Source: Topomyia yanbarensis
Lineage: Eukaryota > Arthropoda > Insecta > Diptera > Culicidae
Assembly: GCF_030247195.1 (NCBI RefSeq)
Contig: NC_080671.1
Location: forward strand, 496,001 to 560,000
Length of the DNA stretch: 64,000 nt
Direction: 5' to 3'
Shown here piece after piece: positions 10,721 to 23,149 of the stretch (within the stretch, counting starts at the first letter, position 1; every line of letters starts with the position of its first letter). The translations under genes and the position numbers were made by a program. Under the pieces are notes generated by a model. That model did not search any database. It worked only from the letters and a program-made list of their open reading frames with translations, and was not told where the DNA came from.

Positions 10721-11879
10721 TATTGTACGAATTTGAGATCTATTGTATCAGAAAGTTATGAATTGTTTTTGAAAATCCCATCATCTGAAAAATGGCTAAT
10801 TTGTATGCAATGAGCTTTCTAAAGTTTTCATTCTTTTTTTGTTTTCACCTTTTCGTTGTTCTTTTCTTGGCGGCGTCGTTTAAGATTATCTGGTGTTTCT
10901 ACTTTATTGATGGACCTTAATTAGTTATAAGGAACTTGGAACGTTCAATTTGTTTTGGAATTCAATATTGGATAGTAAAGTAAGACAAGGTCACATGTGT
11001 TTTCAAGCCCTTTAAACAGAGAGCGACAGACGGAGAAGGCGATTTGTGAATGGGAAAGGTAGATATTTCAAAATTTTCATTTGCATTGACGTAAATAGTG
11101 TGAATCTCTATGCTAGGTCGATAGCACAAAAGCCAATGAGTGGATTATAATGCAGTTTCTTTCCAGTCATCCTTATAGCTTGTATATTATTTCGTTCGGA
11201 ATTTTCGTTCAGGAAATATGGATAAATGAGTGCTATACAAACCAATACTTCGAAAAAGACATGGTTCTAATTTTCAAGATAAGTATTTAATTTGTTGGAA
11301 ACGCAAGCGGCCAATGAAAGTGTCCCTTGACATAATACTGCTCTTGATGGATAGACATACTTGACATTACAAGTCATAATTTTCTGCGAATAAATATGTT
11401 TCTAGTTACATTGGTCATGAAAAGGGTACCTTCAGATTCATTTGTTGTTACACAGTAATGTGTATGGAAAAAATGTAGTCAGATCAAACGTTTCCGTACA
11501 CAGTACATCCAAGGCTTCTCTACTAATTGAAACTGCCATTGAAACATCAATTGAATTGTACCTAGTATAGAACAAACATGGACAACAATAAGTTAGAAGA
11601 AACATTTGATCCGTTATTCTTCATAATAGTTCATACCAATACAATGAATATATATTTTCAATAATACATCACAAAAAAGATGTTCTCACTTTTCACATGA
11701 CATATTTGAGCATATGATTCATTTAAAGTTCAATTCAGGTACGAAAAGTTTAAATAACGGAATTTTCATCTTCAAATATCCGTATTACCCAGTTAAGTTA
11801 AATATTTTTCTAGATAGCCATGAATTTCCTTAATTATAGTGTATATAGAAGCTCTGAATAGAGCTGAATTAAATTTGAG

Positions 11880-12045
11880 TTGATGTAGTTTTCGATTTTT
11901 GGTCGCCTGCCTACCCATAGTTCAACGTTTCGGAAAGATACCACTTTCATCTTGATGGTGTGAACATTTGAAAATAGTTATAGTTTTCTCACAATACAAA
12001 GATTTTGCAAATTTTCTCAGGACCACAAATATTTATATTTTATTT
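11880..12045 (+). repeat. Dispersed ~165-bp repeat C, copy 1
   Basis: Shares the core 'ccatagt(t/g)caacgtttcg', the 'ttatagttttct' block and 'ttttctcagga(c)' with 51195-51345 (same strand) and with the reverse complement of 42040-42200. The copies are diverged. Class unknown. Confidence 0.6.
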
Positions 12046-12204
12046 ATCAATTAGAATGTAATATTAAGCTTGTTTTCACGTGATTGGACATTAATCTGAA
12101 ATATTTAATTTCAGATTATCTGAAGATCTTATCACACAACTTAGAAATGGATAGAGAAACAGCAAGAAAGATGTGAGTCGTGACAGTTACCACGAGCACG
12201 AAGG

Positions 12205-12271
12205 AAGGGAGACAGAGAGAGAGAGAAGATAGAGAGAGAAAGAGAGAGAATAGAGTGAGAGTGAGAAAGGT
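12205..12271. repeat. GA-rich microsatellite
   Basis: An imperfect run of GAGAGA/GATAGA units, about 65 bp of nearly pure purine on the plus strand. Confidence 0.8.
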
Positions 12272-12869
12272 GCGGCTTGTGAGAAATGGCAAATAATGTT
12301 TAGTGCCGTGACCTTATACTTACTGGTATATTATGCGGTATATTTATTTCTTCGCACCCTTTTTGTAAATAACGAAACAAGTAATTTTTGCGCCATGACC
12401 TGTATAATTTAAATCTTGCGAAAGAAGCCAATTTTTCGCTAGAATTTTAGGATTCAAAAATACAGTTGCTCTCGGTGATGCTACGAGTATAACTATATGA
12501 GAAATCTTTTATCTCACATCTAGGTTGATTACTTGGTGATCTATGAATTAATATCCCCTCCAACATCTACCTTACGGTTGAACGCAACGCCTTATTCAAG
12601 GGATAAATACATAACTCTAGAAAAATTTCACTATGAGGTCAACTTACATATTATTTTGTCTTTAAAGAAAACTTACATATTAATTTTTGAGAAATAATTA
12701 TATATTATTGAGGTAATTTACAAAGCGTTTTCGGAAACGAATTGCTTGAATCACGTAGAAGCGTTTCCATACCCCGATTTTCAAAATCGGTTTAGTTTAG
12801 CCCCTAAAACACCAGTAAAGCAATACTCTGTATGTAACGGTCTCAAAAATTGGTAAGCGAGGAATAAAA

Positions 12870-13310
12870 ATACGAAATGTTTAATATCTTCGCAGCTCGT
12901 GAACGGATTTTGACAATCTATAGCTTGTTAGAAAGGTATTTTCATAAGCTTTCTACTTCTAGCTAGTTTGCGTGGCCTCGTTGTGGTGGCCTCGTTCGAA
13001 AGTTATCCGCTTAAAACGCGTTTTGTTTTGACAAAATCATCCATATCTCGAAAAGTAAACAACATATCGAAAAACAAAAATAATAGTGCCAAATGGTCAC
13101 GTTAAGCCTTTCATTTGAAACTAGTTTCATTAAGATCGACTCAGCCATTGCTGAGATAATTACATGACATTTTGTACATACATACATACACACATACATA
13201 CATACAGGCATTGTGTCAATTTGTCGAGCTGAGACGATTGGTTTATGAAACTCGACCCTCCGGGCCTCGGAAAAAGTTTTCAAATTAGCATGAGACAACA
13301 TCTTTGCGAG
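12870..13310 (-). repeat. Relative of repeat family A (minus strand)
   Basis: Reading minus, it has the family's signature module in order: a CGAGGCCCGGAGGGTCGAG-type block, a 'cgacaaattg' region, a short TG/TATG microsatellite (catacata at ~13180-13205 on plus), then 'ctgagcaatggctgagtcg' and 'tttcaaatgaaaggc'. The sequence beyond differs from the main family A copies, so this may be a sister family. An 96-residue minus frame here is derived from the repeat. Confidence 0.6.
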
Positions 13311-13789
13311 AAACGCCGCAAGTCAAATCAAAATAAAAGGAAAAAGAAAAAAATGCCCTTTAAAAGAGGCCGACAATCCATCTAATATTATGCTTTGTGG
13401 ATAAAATATAGTTCTTTATTAAATGCATTATGTGTGGAAAAACTGAATTTCTTTTTGGGTACCATATATGTGCTGGCCCAAAAAAATGGAAAAAATTATC
13501 GCGCATATTTGAAATACATATCATTAATAGCGCTTATTCAAATTTTCATGGCGATCTGAGAGCTAGAACTGAAATTGCAGCTCCTGATAACACGCTACTT
13601 CAAAGCGATTAATTCGATATCGACTTTTTCTGAAAGTGACCTCATAGTGAGCAACATATTTCGAATAGTTAGTGGTTTTCAACCAAGGGTTTCAAGTATT
13701 TATATTTGAACCATTATCACTAATCCTAATTCCTAAGCCTTTGATAATATTTACACAAGTACTTTGTAATATTCACACCCTTGTTAATA

Positions 13790-15078
13790 AAACCTGTTTT
13801 AATCCACCTAGCGCTGCAATTGTGCCTTTCTAATTTCGCTAAACTATGACTCGGAGGCTGTTTATGTTCGACATAATTGTGGAAATGTCCATTACATTCT
13901 TAGTACTCTTTGCACTTATACACAATGGCTTGCCAGCCACGAACTTGATGAGCTACGTGTCGACGGTGAAACTCTTGAAACAAAAATTATCATACTTCAT
14001 TAGCCTAATCAGCATTAGATCAATATTATCTGCTAGCTAACTCATTTGGTCATTTGTGATAGAGTGGTGGTTTAAAGATGATGGCGTTGAGAAGGAGGGG
14101 TATGAGGGCTGGATTGGGTGGTGGTCTGAGGGGTGATTTAAGAGGATTTTAAAGGGAGGGGAGTGAACAGTCCGTAAACCATCAACTACGCCCCTGTTAA
14201 AATCCATAAAACTTACGCCAGTCAAAAAAAATTTTGGCCTTCCGGGATTCATTCGATCCGTACGAAATTTCATAGCAGTCTGTAGGAATAATGTTCCTTA
14301 CGCTTGAAACTAAGTTTACCAAAATCGGCCCAACCATCTCAGAGAAACTAATGCGAGTTTTTTAATTTTGAATTTTCAATTTTTCCTGGCAGCTTCGATG
14401 GTACCCAATGTACAAATCCAAGCAGTTAAGGGGACATTTTAAAAAAAAATCACATTTTTGCATTTATCACCATATATGTTGAAATCGGGATTTTCTGCGT
14501 GTTCGTACTCATCACCCCGTAATTCTGGAATAAGAACTAGGATCAATTAGAAATTCAATAGCAGACAATAGGAATGTTGTACCTTTTATTTGAGACCAAG
14601 TTTGTAAAAATCGGTTAAGAATTCGCTGAGTAATAGCTATGACATTAACTTAGGGACTCGGTAAGTTCCCCGGAGGCCTCAAGAGCCATCATTTCGATGG
14701 TTCATTAATGATCTAGATACGCAAATCCAAGTAATGTTACACACATTTCAATATGTATTGCATCATTTGGACATCATGGTGGTACCAGGTTATATGGGAA
14801 TTTGCTGTGTGATCGTACTCTTCAACCCGTAACTCCAGAACCGGAGGTCGGATCATTAAAAAAAATTCAATAGCGACTGATGGGAAGGTTGTACCTTTCA
14901 TTTGAGACTAAGGTTGTGCAAATCGGTCCAGCCATCTCTGAGAAAAATCGGTGAGATTGTTTGACATACATACTGACTTTTTCCGATCTCGACGAACTGA
15001 GGCGAATGGTATAAGAGATTCGGCCCTGCGGGCCTCGGTTAATAAGTCGAAATTCCGACCGATTGCATAACCTTTATT
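13790..15078 (-). mobile_element. Repeat family A, nearly complete minus-strand copy
   Basis: Runs from the CCACCTAG-type end (~13797) to the 'gcataacctttattt' end (~15078). Reading minus, it contains the GGCCCGCAGGGCCGAA block, a reduced microsatellite position, and three successive monomers marked by 'aaatcgg' at about 14319, 14605 and 14921. Each monomer also carries 'tttgagacta/caag' and 'tagcagnc(t/a)n(t)aggaa' blocks. No coding frame is convincing. Ends are not simple TIRs and class is unknown. Confidence 0.7.
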
Positions 15079-15084
15079 TTACCA

Positions 15085-17600
15085 TTACCATTTTTATTAT
15101 CATAACTCGCAAATCACAAAATCTTTCTAAATTATTATGTATTGGTATATGATTGTTTTCATCTGATATACTCATCTAATGGTTGCGTACACGAACATTG
15201 TTTGTAAAATATCTTGTAATCTTTTGAATTCTGATTGAAACATAAATCGTTGAATTTCCTGTAAAAAGATTTCAACAAATTTTACCTTTTTTGTTCACAT
15301 TTTAAAGACCCGAACCAAAAAAACCGTCGGTGTAGTTGAAAATATCACCAGCAGAAACGCGGCAGTTTTGACTGCGAAACATGGTGCATCCCCTGCGGAA
15401 CCGTCATGCCATTTCCACGTATCCACTATTCCAGGAATGCCATCAGCACAAAATATTCCGATCCGTTCGTCTGGCGCAAATTTGATCCAAAACTGTACGC
15501 ACATAGTTCAACTCATTCGACCTGCTATCAAAAGCACACAGGAAAAAAAAATCCGGTTATGACCCCTGGAGGAAGTGTGCACTTCCGCAACGGGCGAATA
15601 ATTTTCCAGAATCGACGACTGCTGTCCACATTCAGTTTACCCGCGAGCCATCTGATAGCCGCACCGGAAGGTAACCTCATCCAGCGAGTGCGTGCGGTGG
15701 CTTTCCGCAGCAGCATTCAGAACTAGGTAGGGAAAGCATTTTCCATGTGAGCTGTGCAACGTAACCGAAATTCAATCAGTTATGATTCGGCGAACGATCT
15801 GCACCGTTGTTGGACACACACAGCTCTCAACAGTTGGACGGTTGCGGATGTCAATCCCCCGCAGCGATGAGCTGCGTTCAGCATCCCGGTGGCAGGTCGA
15901 ATCGATTGCCGGATTCAGTCCCTTATGGATTCGGCGAATTTTTGATTACAGATCGGTTCGACGAAAAAGGGCATTGTTTGTAGATGAAAAACATATTTAT
16001 GAATAATTTAAAAATTACCTCATTGAATGTCTAAACGGAACATATAAAATTAAAATGTGTTTGTTTACAGCTCCATGTTGAGCGGATTTGGGATTACCTA
16101 ACAATCAAAGTAAGCTGATCTACTGGTGACGAATTTCTGAAGAATTCTTGCACACAAATTGTATTGCATGCAAGTATTTGTGTCGTTCGAATTATGATGA
16201 GATTGAACGGACTTCCCTGAGTTACCGTAGCTTCAGAACTAGTATCAGTGGTTTGCTGCGAAGATTGCTCTAAGAAAGTAGTCGCCGGTACTTTTCCTCA
16301 TCTATTATATTCTTACAGAATTTGCATTCCGTCCTAAATCTGCCTCATTGAAAATTCTGGACACGATTGTCGTCCACCAAAACGTCGTTTTCCTTATCCC
16401 GGTTTGCACTTTCGCAAACACCACAATAAGCTTCCTGAAAGTTAATTAAAAATTCTCCCAGAAAGCCACGATTATTTCTGAAACAAAACTGATAAGACTG
16501 AAACTTTCGAAAGTTTCCGTCGCCGACTCGCCAAAACCCGCCACTGTGAAGTAGCGAAAGAATGGCATTGGCAGAGAAACTTGTTCACAATAAAATGCCA
16601 CCCTCTTTTTATTACAGTACCTACCTAGTCTCCTTCCAGCATCACCGGCGCCGCCGCTCACCAGGAAGAGAAAGTGACCATTTCCGCTGCTGTTACTGCT
16701 TCTGATAACTTCGTTCCCCGAAATCATTAAAGTTATTATTCTTAGCGTCTTTCTACGGAACGAACGGAACTTGGCACCGACAAACTCGGCAACTGTGAAA
16801 TTTTTTATCCCTTCAAACAACTCGCTAGGAAAGAAAGCAGACAAAGTTATAAAAATCTAATATATTTTATTATTACATAATTCATCTGTTGAAAGCAGTT
16901 CTTATCGTCGGCATCCTTTCCGCAGTTTTTGTCACTTACCGACTATGGCACCGGCAGCCAGTCCACCCGGATTGGGGATAGCTTGCAGTGCTTTTTTTTC
17001 CGTTGACCGGCGGACTAGGGATCCTGGAACGTGTCCCGAAGCCACCGAGCGAAAATGAACACATCAGATAAATTGGATAAACAACACCCGACCGCTGGAG
17101 TTGCGATGCAGGAAAAAAAACTGAACTGGCACAGAAATGGAGTTCGTTCGTTGACTGCGGAAAATTGGGACAAACATTCAACGTCGTCACGTTCAACCGT
17201 TAAAAATTGGTAAGTTTTTTGATGGCCACATCGTGTTGGATTTCGAATACTTTCCAAAAAACAATCGCCCGGTAGTGAAAAAGATACTAATTGACTACAG
17301 AATGACTGTGCAGTCATGAATAACAACAAATATGTCAGTCAGGTGTACTTTAAAGATGATCGTTTAAAAAAGGCACCGCCTAGTGTAACATTCATACGCA
17401 ATACGATGATTGCATATGTCAGATCATGTAGCAATAACAATATTGAAATAAGCCCTATTCCGAATGTCGCTGATTGAGCTAATGCCCTGATGGTTTCTGG
17501 TGCAATCACATTGTGATCATTTTTGCTATTATTGTCGTTCGTTGTTTCCACTGAATTCGATAAACACAAAACAAGTCCCGCACAGGAATCGACCGTGAAC
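15085..17600. other. Unassigned, locally GC-richer block
   Basis: About 2.5 kb that, unlike its surroundings, matches none of the repeats I tracked in this window. It is GC-richer around 15340-15960 and 16500-17200. Several frames exist on both strands (for example minus 16446-16844 and plus 15406-15726), but none has a recognisable domain and they overlap one another antisense. Splice-like signals are visible (a 'tgtttacag' acceptor-like site near 16070; a 'ttggtaagtt' donor-like site near 17209). It could be host exon/UTR, lncRNA or an old TE. I cannot assign a gene. Confidence 0.4.
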
Positions 17601-19265
17601 GGATGGATGGTATCAGTCAGGACATGTCAAGAGGCAAAAAGTGGATAAAAGCTTTGAATGCGATTTCCTGGATTTTCAAACACGATATTGTGCGTATCAG
17701 TAATTCCCTGCGTAATTGGAGTGCTTTTTACTGGAGTTTAGTCTTAAATGGCAACAGAACCGATCGCTGCAAGTGATGTGTTATGACTTTTTATGCATAA
17801 GGGAAAGTGAGGCAATATAAGCACCCTAAGGTTGAAGACTTATACATCTGCAGCAAAACTCACAAATGATCACAAATTTCCCTCTATGTATTGGTGGAAT
17901 GCAGCATATTCTTCACATGCAGTTATTAAACGTGCTGAAGAAAATTTAAAATCTTTGAAAATAATCGTTGTTTGGTAAAAACCTTGTGGGCCAATCATGT
18001 CGCAAAAGATTCTATTTTATATTTATTTCACTTATTTGAATAAGAATCATACTTTCCATTGATTGACTCCCCCTCCCCCCATGTAACAAATTGTCACAAA
18101 TTTCTCTGTCCCCCCTTCACTATTACGTAAGAAATTCTCCCCCATATGTTACAACATGTCACAATTTTTCATACTCCCTCCCTCCCTAAAATCGTTACGT
18201 AATTTATGAATGGTTCCTTACATACTTTTCGGAATTTAAGGCATAAACTCATATGACGTTTGCGTGGCGCTCATTTTGCCCCAATGATTGTGAGCTATTT
18301 TCTCATATTTTTTATGGAAAATACTATGTCTCGTTAAATTACTTTTTTGGTTTGAAATAGAAAGAGGTTAAATATGTTTGTATGCATCAATGTTACAATT
18401 AGTGCTTCGAAATTTCAAAATCAGTTAACTTTTTCTGCTTATCGAAACTGACATTCAGATTCAACGCCTCGGTCATTCAACTTTCCAACTTACTGAAATT
18501 TCGTGCAGAATCGAACAGAAGAAATAAAAATTCCTCCACCAACCAAAGCATTCATTTGTTATTATGCGGACAGTTCGAGCATTAGAGAGCTGCGTAATTT
18601 ATGTCTAGTGCATTTTCGCTCAATAATCCCTCTCAGAGCTAGCACAGAAACAAAATTCAGTTTTCTTCCGAAACCGAGCATATGCCAACCCGAATGCGCT
18701 ATGTCGGGAGAATGAATGACGAGGGAAACGAACCAAACATTTCATTCATCGCGGCGGGCAGGAATTGAATTTCGGTTCTCTTTCAGGTTCACGCAGGGAT
18801 GTCAATTTTTTAAGCTCTGGTTACATTTAACAAAGTTTACGTAAATTGCAAGCTAACAGTAATCAGGGAATTTCCTTTCGATTAGTGAACAGTCCTATAG
18901 TAGATAAAATTCCGGCTAGTTTAGTAAATTAATTCAATGAAACATCTCTTTTGTATTGTTGAAAAATCCATGAATTCCGAAATGAAACCTGTAAGCTTCG
19001 TGTGCTTAAATATATATTTGCTTAATCTAGGTAAATACAGCTATAGTTTTTATTTATGCTTTGTTGAGAAATAAGTAGTACTTTTTGTACACCCTTTACA
19101 TGTCAACAAACAGAATTACTGGTCTATCTTTTGCGAGTTTCAAGGATCTAGTAGAAGAATTGTCTAGAAAAATAAGCCTGTCTAATGATATAAAAAGCAT
19201 CAATTTCATAAAAGAATTGGATCTGTGAAAAATCTGAATACTAAAATAGATAAATAATTAGTTAT
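17601..19265. other. Gene-free DNA with C-rich repeat remnant
   Basis: No coding region supported. At ~18068-18225 there are alternating C-rich runs and 'gttacgtaa' palindromes ('attacgtaag', 'gttacgtaat'), which looks like the end of a dispersed repeat. The short plus frame at 18503-18715 has no recognisable feature. Confidence 0.5.
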
Positions 19266-19530
19266 GACAAGTTAGTCCGAAAATAGTCTTTAATGTATCA
19301 TCATTTAAATTGAAAATTATTATAAATTTGAGTTGAATAGGAGTTGAACCGTTTCTGTGCAGCTACAAATCGCCTGCCTAATCAGAAGATTTGGAGCGAA
19401 TTTCGACATTCTCTTGTATTTGTATTTAAATAATTGAGAACAATGCTAAAAAGAAATGACCTAAAGTGGCATGCGCGGAACTAATGACGAAGTCGAAGAT
19501 TTCGTTATAATCGTTGAAGCAGAGTCTTAT
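19266..19530 (+). repeat. Direct duplication, copy 1
   Basis: About 260 bp matching 19940-20197 in the same orientation, with small indels. Shared landmarks are 'aatagtctttaatgtatc', 'ggagttgaaccgtttctgtg', 'cgaatttcgacattctc' and 'ctaaagtggcatgcg'. Confidence 0.8.
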
Positions 19531-19939
19531 AGCAAATTGAGAACTAAACTTGATGTTGTGATGTAGTAGGGAATGATTGCTCAGGCTGTTATCATTTTGG
19601 TCGTTTTAACGGTTAAAAGATCAAAATCAAAAGCAGAAAAATTGCACTATGACATCAAACAGAAAACTATTTATGCTATAAGTGAAAGCAAATTGAAACC
19701 TCTTGATATGGTGAAATATTTCATTGATAACAAAATAAGGAATCAATTTGATGTTTGTCAAAGAAATAGAAATAATTTTTTTTCTAAGAATGTAAACACA
19801 TCAAAATGAGATCAAAATCTGATGTCATATCTGAAAAAGTTTAAATTGATATCAAAATAAGATTTCAATTTGATTCTTGATATCAAAATATATTGTCTAT
19901 TTGCTGTAATTTTGATGTTGGACTTTGCTCGGGTAGTTA
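19531..19939. repeat. AT-rich spacer between duplicated blocks, probable MITE-like sequence
   Basis: Contains repeated 'atatcaaaata' and 'gatatcaatttga' segments and ends with 'ttgatgttggactttgctcggg'. CCCGAGCAAA is also the terminus of the small TIR element at 43469-43721. The opposite end is not clearly matched. The plus frame at 19573-19809 is Lys/Ile/Asn-rich and not convincing as a gene. Confidence 0.45.
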
Positions 19940-20197
19940 GACAAGTGAGAGTCTGAAAATAGTCTTTAATGTATCATCATTTAAATTGAAAATTATTATA
20001 AATTTGTGTTGAATAGGAGTTGAACCGTTTCTGTGCATCCACAAATTGAGATTTTGAGCGAATTTCGACATTCTCTTGTATTTGTGTTTGTATTTAAATA
20101 ATTGAGTCTTAATGAACTATGCTAAAAAGAAATTACCTAAAGTGGCATGCGTGGAACTAATGACGAAGTTGTCGTTATAATCGTTGAAGCGACGGGT
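19940..20197 (+). repeat. Direct duplication, copy 2
   Basis: Second copy of 19266-19530. It abuts the LINE fragment at 20203. Confidence 0.8.
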
Positions 20198-20202
20198 CAT
20201 TT

Positions 20203-20416
20203 CTAATATCGGTTGTTGGCAGCGTAGTTAGTGCTGTGCATTTCAGAGTGCAGCAGTGTTCGAGAACAAAGGACGAAGATCGGGAACATCATATTCGGCC
20301 ATAAGAAGCGGATCGTTCCAAGGCAATTGACGTAACGCATATCGTATGAGTCTGCGCTGGACAGCCTCACAGTTGTATGATGGGAGCACCCACCAGACCA
20401 CGTTTGCAAATTCCAA
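20203..20416 (-). pseudogene. LINE reverse-transcriptase C-terminal fragment (CR1/jockey group)
   Basis: Reading minus from ~20415, one frame gives EFANVVWWVLPSYNC, then EAVQRRLIRYALRQLPWNDP, then a stop. This matches the thumb/C-terminal segment of jockey-superfamily RTs and the corresponding part of the intact ORF2 at ~25950-26070 (LEYCSVVWNPHYL ... VQRRFVRFALRRLPWSNP). Only ~70 codons remain. Both edges are truncations and there is no catalytic region. Confidence 0.75.
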
Positions 20417-20689
20417 CGGTGAAAATGGTAGTTAATAAATTAACAATAAAAACCAAATTCAAAAGCAAGAATTCATCGATGTATACCATTTCTTGTATCA
20501 GACAACATATTGTCTATTACCTTAGTTTTGGAACTGTTTTCACTAAGAAATTTTCAAAATTACATTCAGTGTCAAGTGACTATCTCAAGTCACCAGAATT
20601 GACACATTTATGCAACAAGTTTTAAGCCCTTCCCGAAACAAAATCCTGGCTACGGGCCTGTCCAGCATTCATCAGATAGCTGTATCACA

Positions 20690-21586
20690 CGATTGACCCC
20701 AATTGTCTACCAAAAAAAGTTTAACGCTTTTCCAAAAGAAAATGTTATTTTAACGGACGGATCTTTGATAAATAATCAGGTAGGGTTTGGAGTGTTTAGT
20801 TTACGCCATGAATACTCCTTTCGATTAAAAGAACCTTGTTCTGTATTTGCGGCTGAGCTGGCGGCTTAGTGCTTCGCTGTTGAAAGCATTCAACATTATC
20901 CCCCTGGGCCATTTTTAATTTGCTCTGACAGCCGCAACTCACTGTTGACTCTGACTAATAGCAGAGTATCTAGTAAAACGAGACAAAATTCGCTTAGAAT
21001 TCGATAATCAATTCATAATCTCGAGTAAAAGGGATATTCGGTCAGATTTGTGTGGGTTCCAGCTCATTCCAGGGTTCGAGGAAATGATAAAGCTGACAGT
21101 TCAGCAAAGCAAGGGGCTCTTAATGGTGTAATATTTGGGGCCCTATGAGAATACGACGGTTTTTTCCCTACGTTAAAAGATAGGGTAATGGAAAATTGGC
21201 AGCGCCTATGGAATGCTGATAGTTCAGGAAGATACAGCCATAGTATAATTCCGAAGGTGAAAAACACGGCTTGGTTTCATACCCTCCACTTGGATCGAGC
21301 CTCCATCAAAAACTTAACAAGGATGATTGTCAATCATTATACGCTAAATGCTCATCTTTACAGAATAAAAATATCGGAAAGCAATATGTGCTCCTGCGGA
21401 AAAGATTATGAGGACATTGACCACGTCATATGGAACTGTGAGAACCGCAAAGAACATCGACCCTCGATGATCGATAGGCTATACAACAACGAAAGAACCC
21501 AAATTCCGATTCGATACATCCTGGGAAAGATGGACATCAAATACATGAAAATCATAGATTCGTTCATTAGAATATCGGGAATATGA
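20690..21586 (+). pseudogene. I/R1-type LINE 3' fragment: RNase H and C-terminal domain
   Basis: One plus frame, with several in-frame stops, reads through RNase H landmarks: ILTDGSLINNQVGFGVF, FAAELAA, LICSDSRNSLL and FVWVPAHSRVRGNDKAD. All four acidic positions are present. The last 132 codons (21188-21586) are open and carry the LINE C-terminal domain, including IIPKVKNTAWF, NHYTLNAHLYRI and a CSCGKDYEDIDHVIWNC zinc-binding cluster. It aligns well with the end of ORF2 at 31.1-31.5 kb (IIPKVSMKPWF, NHYTLDAHLRRI), so the source is a different I-clade lineage. Stops between 20870 and 21150 make it non-functional. EN and RT are absent. Confidence 0.8.
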
Positions 21587-21748
21587 CTTATATTTTTTCT
21601 CCATGTTTAAATTTTCTCTTTCACCACATACTTTTTTATTTTTAATATTTTTTTAAATTCTTTAAATTAGTAATGAGACATACGGCTTCGTTATGGTGTC
21701 ATCCCAATTTGCCTGCATAAATAAATTACAAAGAAAAAAAAGTATAGC
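21587..21748 (+). mobile_element. 3' UTR and A-rich tail of the I/R1-type LINE fragment
   Basis: The non-coding segment after the stop ends in 'aaataaattacaaag' and a run of eight A. This marks the 3' terminus of the retroposed fragment, which is heavily 5'-truncated. Confidence 0.6.
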
Positions 21749-22192
21749 AGAGTGAAGAACAGAAAAGGAGTGACAGGGTGTAAAGTAGAAACACAATTAG
21801 AAGCGTTCTGGAATTTCTTGAAAATAGTAAGTTAATTTTTTTTTTTTTGATTTTTTAGTGTTTTACACTCGCGATTATTTTTATTCTCGTTTTATCTGTA
21901 TATCGTTTTATTCGGTAGTACGTGTGCATTGAAATTTCGTGACTTCAAGCACGATTATATCTACCGGTGTGATTCGTGAAAGTGATTGTTTTTGGTTGTG
22001 ATTTTTGTTTTCACTTGACATTATCACTGCACAGACGTTACGCTCAATTTTTTCGCCAAAAGCGACATCTGCTGGTGGGTAGTTGAGTTGTCGCACGTTG
22101 CGTGCAAGTTCGCTTCCATTGACGCACGTTACCCGTTAGCGTTTTCCTGCGCATATTGCATACCCGCTAGGCGTTATTTCTACATCAACAGC

Positions 22193-22987
22193 ATGGCTTG
22201 TAAGAACTGCTCGAAAGTGGTTAATGATTCTGTTCGAATCACATGTCGTGGATACTGCGGAAATTCGTTCCACATGATATGCGTCAAGATGGATTATGAT
22301 GTTCGTGACGTCCTGGGAACCCACCCACGGAATCTATTCTGGATGTGCGACGGCTGTGCTGACTTATTCTCGAATGATAATTTTCGTAGAATGGCTTCGC
22401 GTTGTTGCGACATAGTGCCTGACAACAATTCTCTGAAATCTATAAAGAACGACATAGCTGATTTGAAAGATGTCGTCAAAGCTCTCTCGGTTAAAGTTGA
22501 CTCAAAACCGCTATCCCCAACTATAACGCCTTGGAATCGAATTGCTGAATATAATCCAGTTTCAAACACGCCTAAGCGCAAACGGGAAGATGATTCGCTC
22601 AAAACAAAAATTCCAAATATTCGTGGATCCAAAGCTGCGTTTGAAACAATAAAAACAATTTCACCACCTGAGGAGCTGTTATGGGTTTACTTGTCAGCAT
22701 TCGATCCCAGCACGACGGATGATGAAGTTTCTACCCTTGTGAAAGATTGTCTGGGGGAGAATCTGCAACCGAGAATAGTTCGTCTAGTTCCTAAGGACAA
22801 GGATCTCTGAACTTTGAGCTTCATTACTTTCAAAGTTGGCGTTAGCAAATCATACAGGGATAAGGCTCTGTCCAAAGACTCTTGGCCGGAGAACATCTAC
22901 TTTCGTGAATTTGTGACCAATTCAAAAATCCAACGACCTATCATCAGGATTGCGGCGGAGGAGAATCCATCTGGTGGTGGACAGTAG
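22193..22987 (+). pseudogene. CR1-type ORF1 with PHD zinc finger, one nonsense mutation
   Basis: From the Met at 22193 the protein begins MACKNCSKVV. It shows a C4HC3 layout: CKNC, then C-RGY-C, FH-MI-C, and WMCDGC, the PHD pattern found in ORF1 of CR1-clade LINEs. A short helical linker (~residues 60-110) is followed by a basic KRKRED stretch and an esterase/RRM-unlike C-terminal region with ELLWVYLSAFDPSTTDDEV. An in-frame TGA at 22808-22810 interrupts an otherwise continuous frame that ends with TAG at 22985-22987. The upstream Met at 22088 lengthens the frame, but the PHD start argues for 22193. Presumed role: nucleic-acid binding or chaperone for the element RNA. A single substitution would explain the stop, so the copy is relatively young. 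Confidence 0.75.
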
Positions 22988-23149
22988 CGCCAAGCTATTC
23001 TGGATAAACTCGTCTGTCCAACTTCTTTTACCCCGGCGAGCGATCTCGGTCTACCTGACGAATCGGCGACTTCTTCTGTGTCAGGTAAAGCCAAGAAGGG
23101 TATATGTCCTTCCGAAGCAATACAAGATGCTGCACGCCCTCAATGTTAA

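Larger units (their letters stand above)
10721..12690. other. Gene-free DNA with a GA tract and one dispersed repeat
   Basis: No coding region supported. It holds one copy of a dispersed ~165-bp repeat at ~11880-12045 and a purine-rich GAGA stretch at ~12205-12271. The rest shows nothing I recognise. Confidence 0.55.

Noticed and set aside
16446..16844. 132-codon minus frame as a gene
   Set aside because: No recognisable domain or homologue from memory and no splice support; kept only within the unassigned block.
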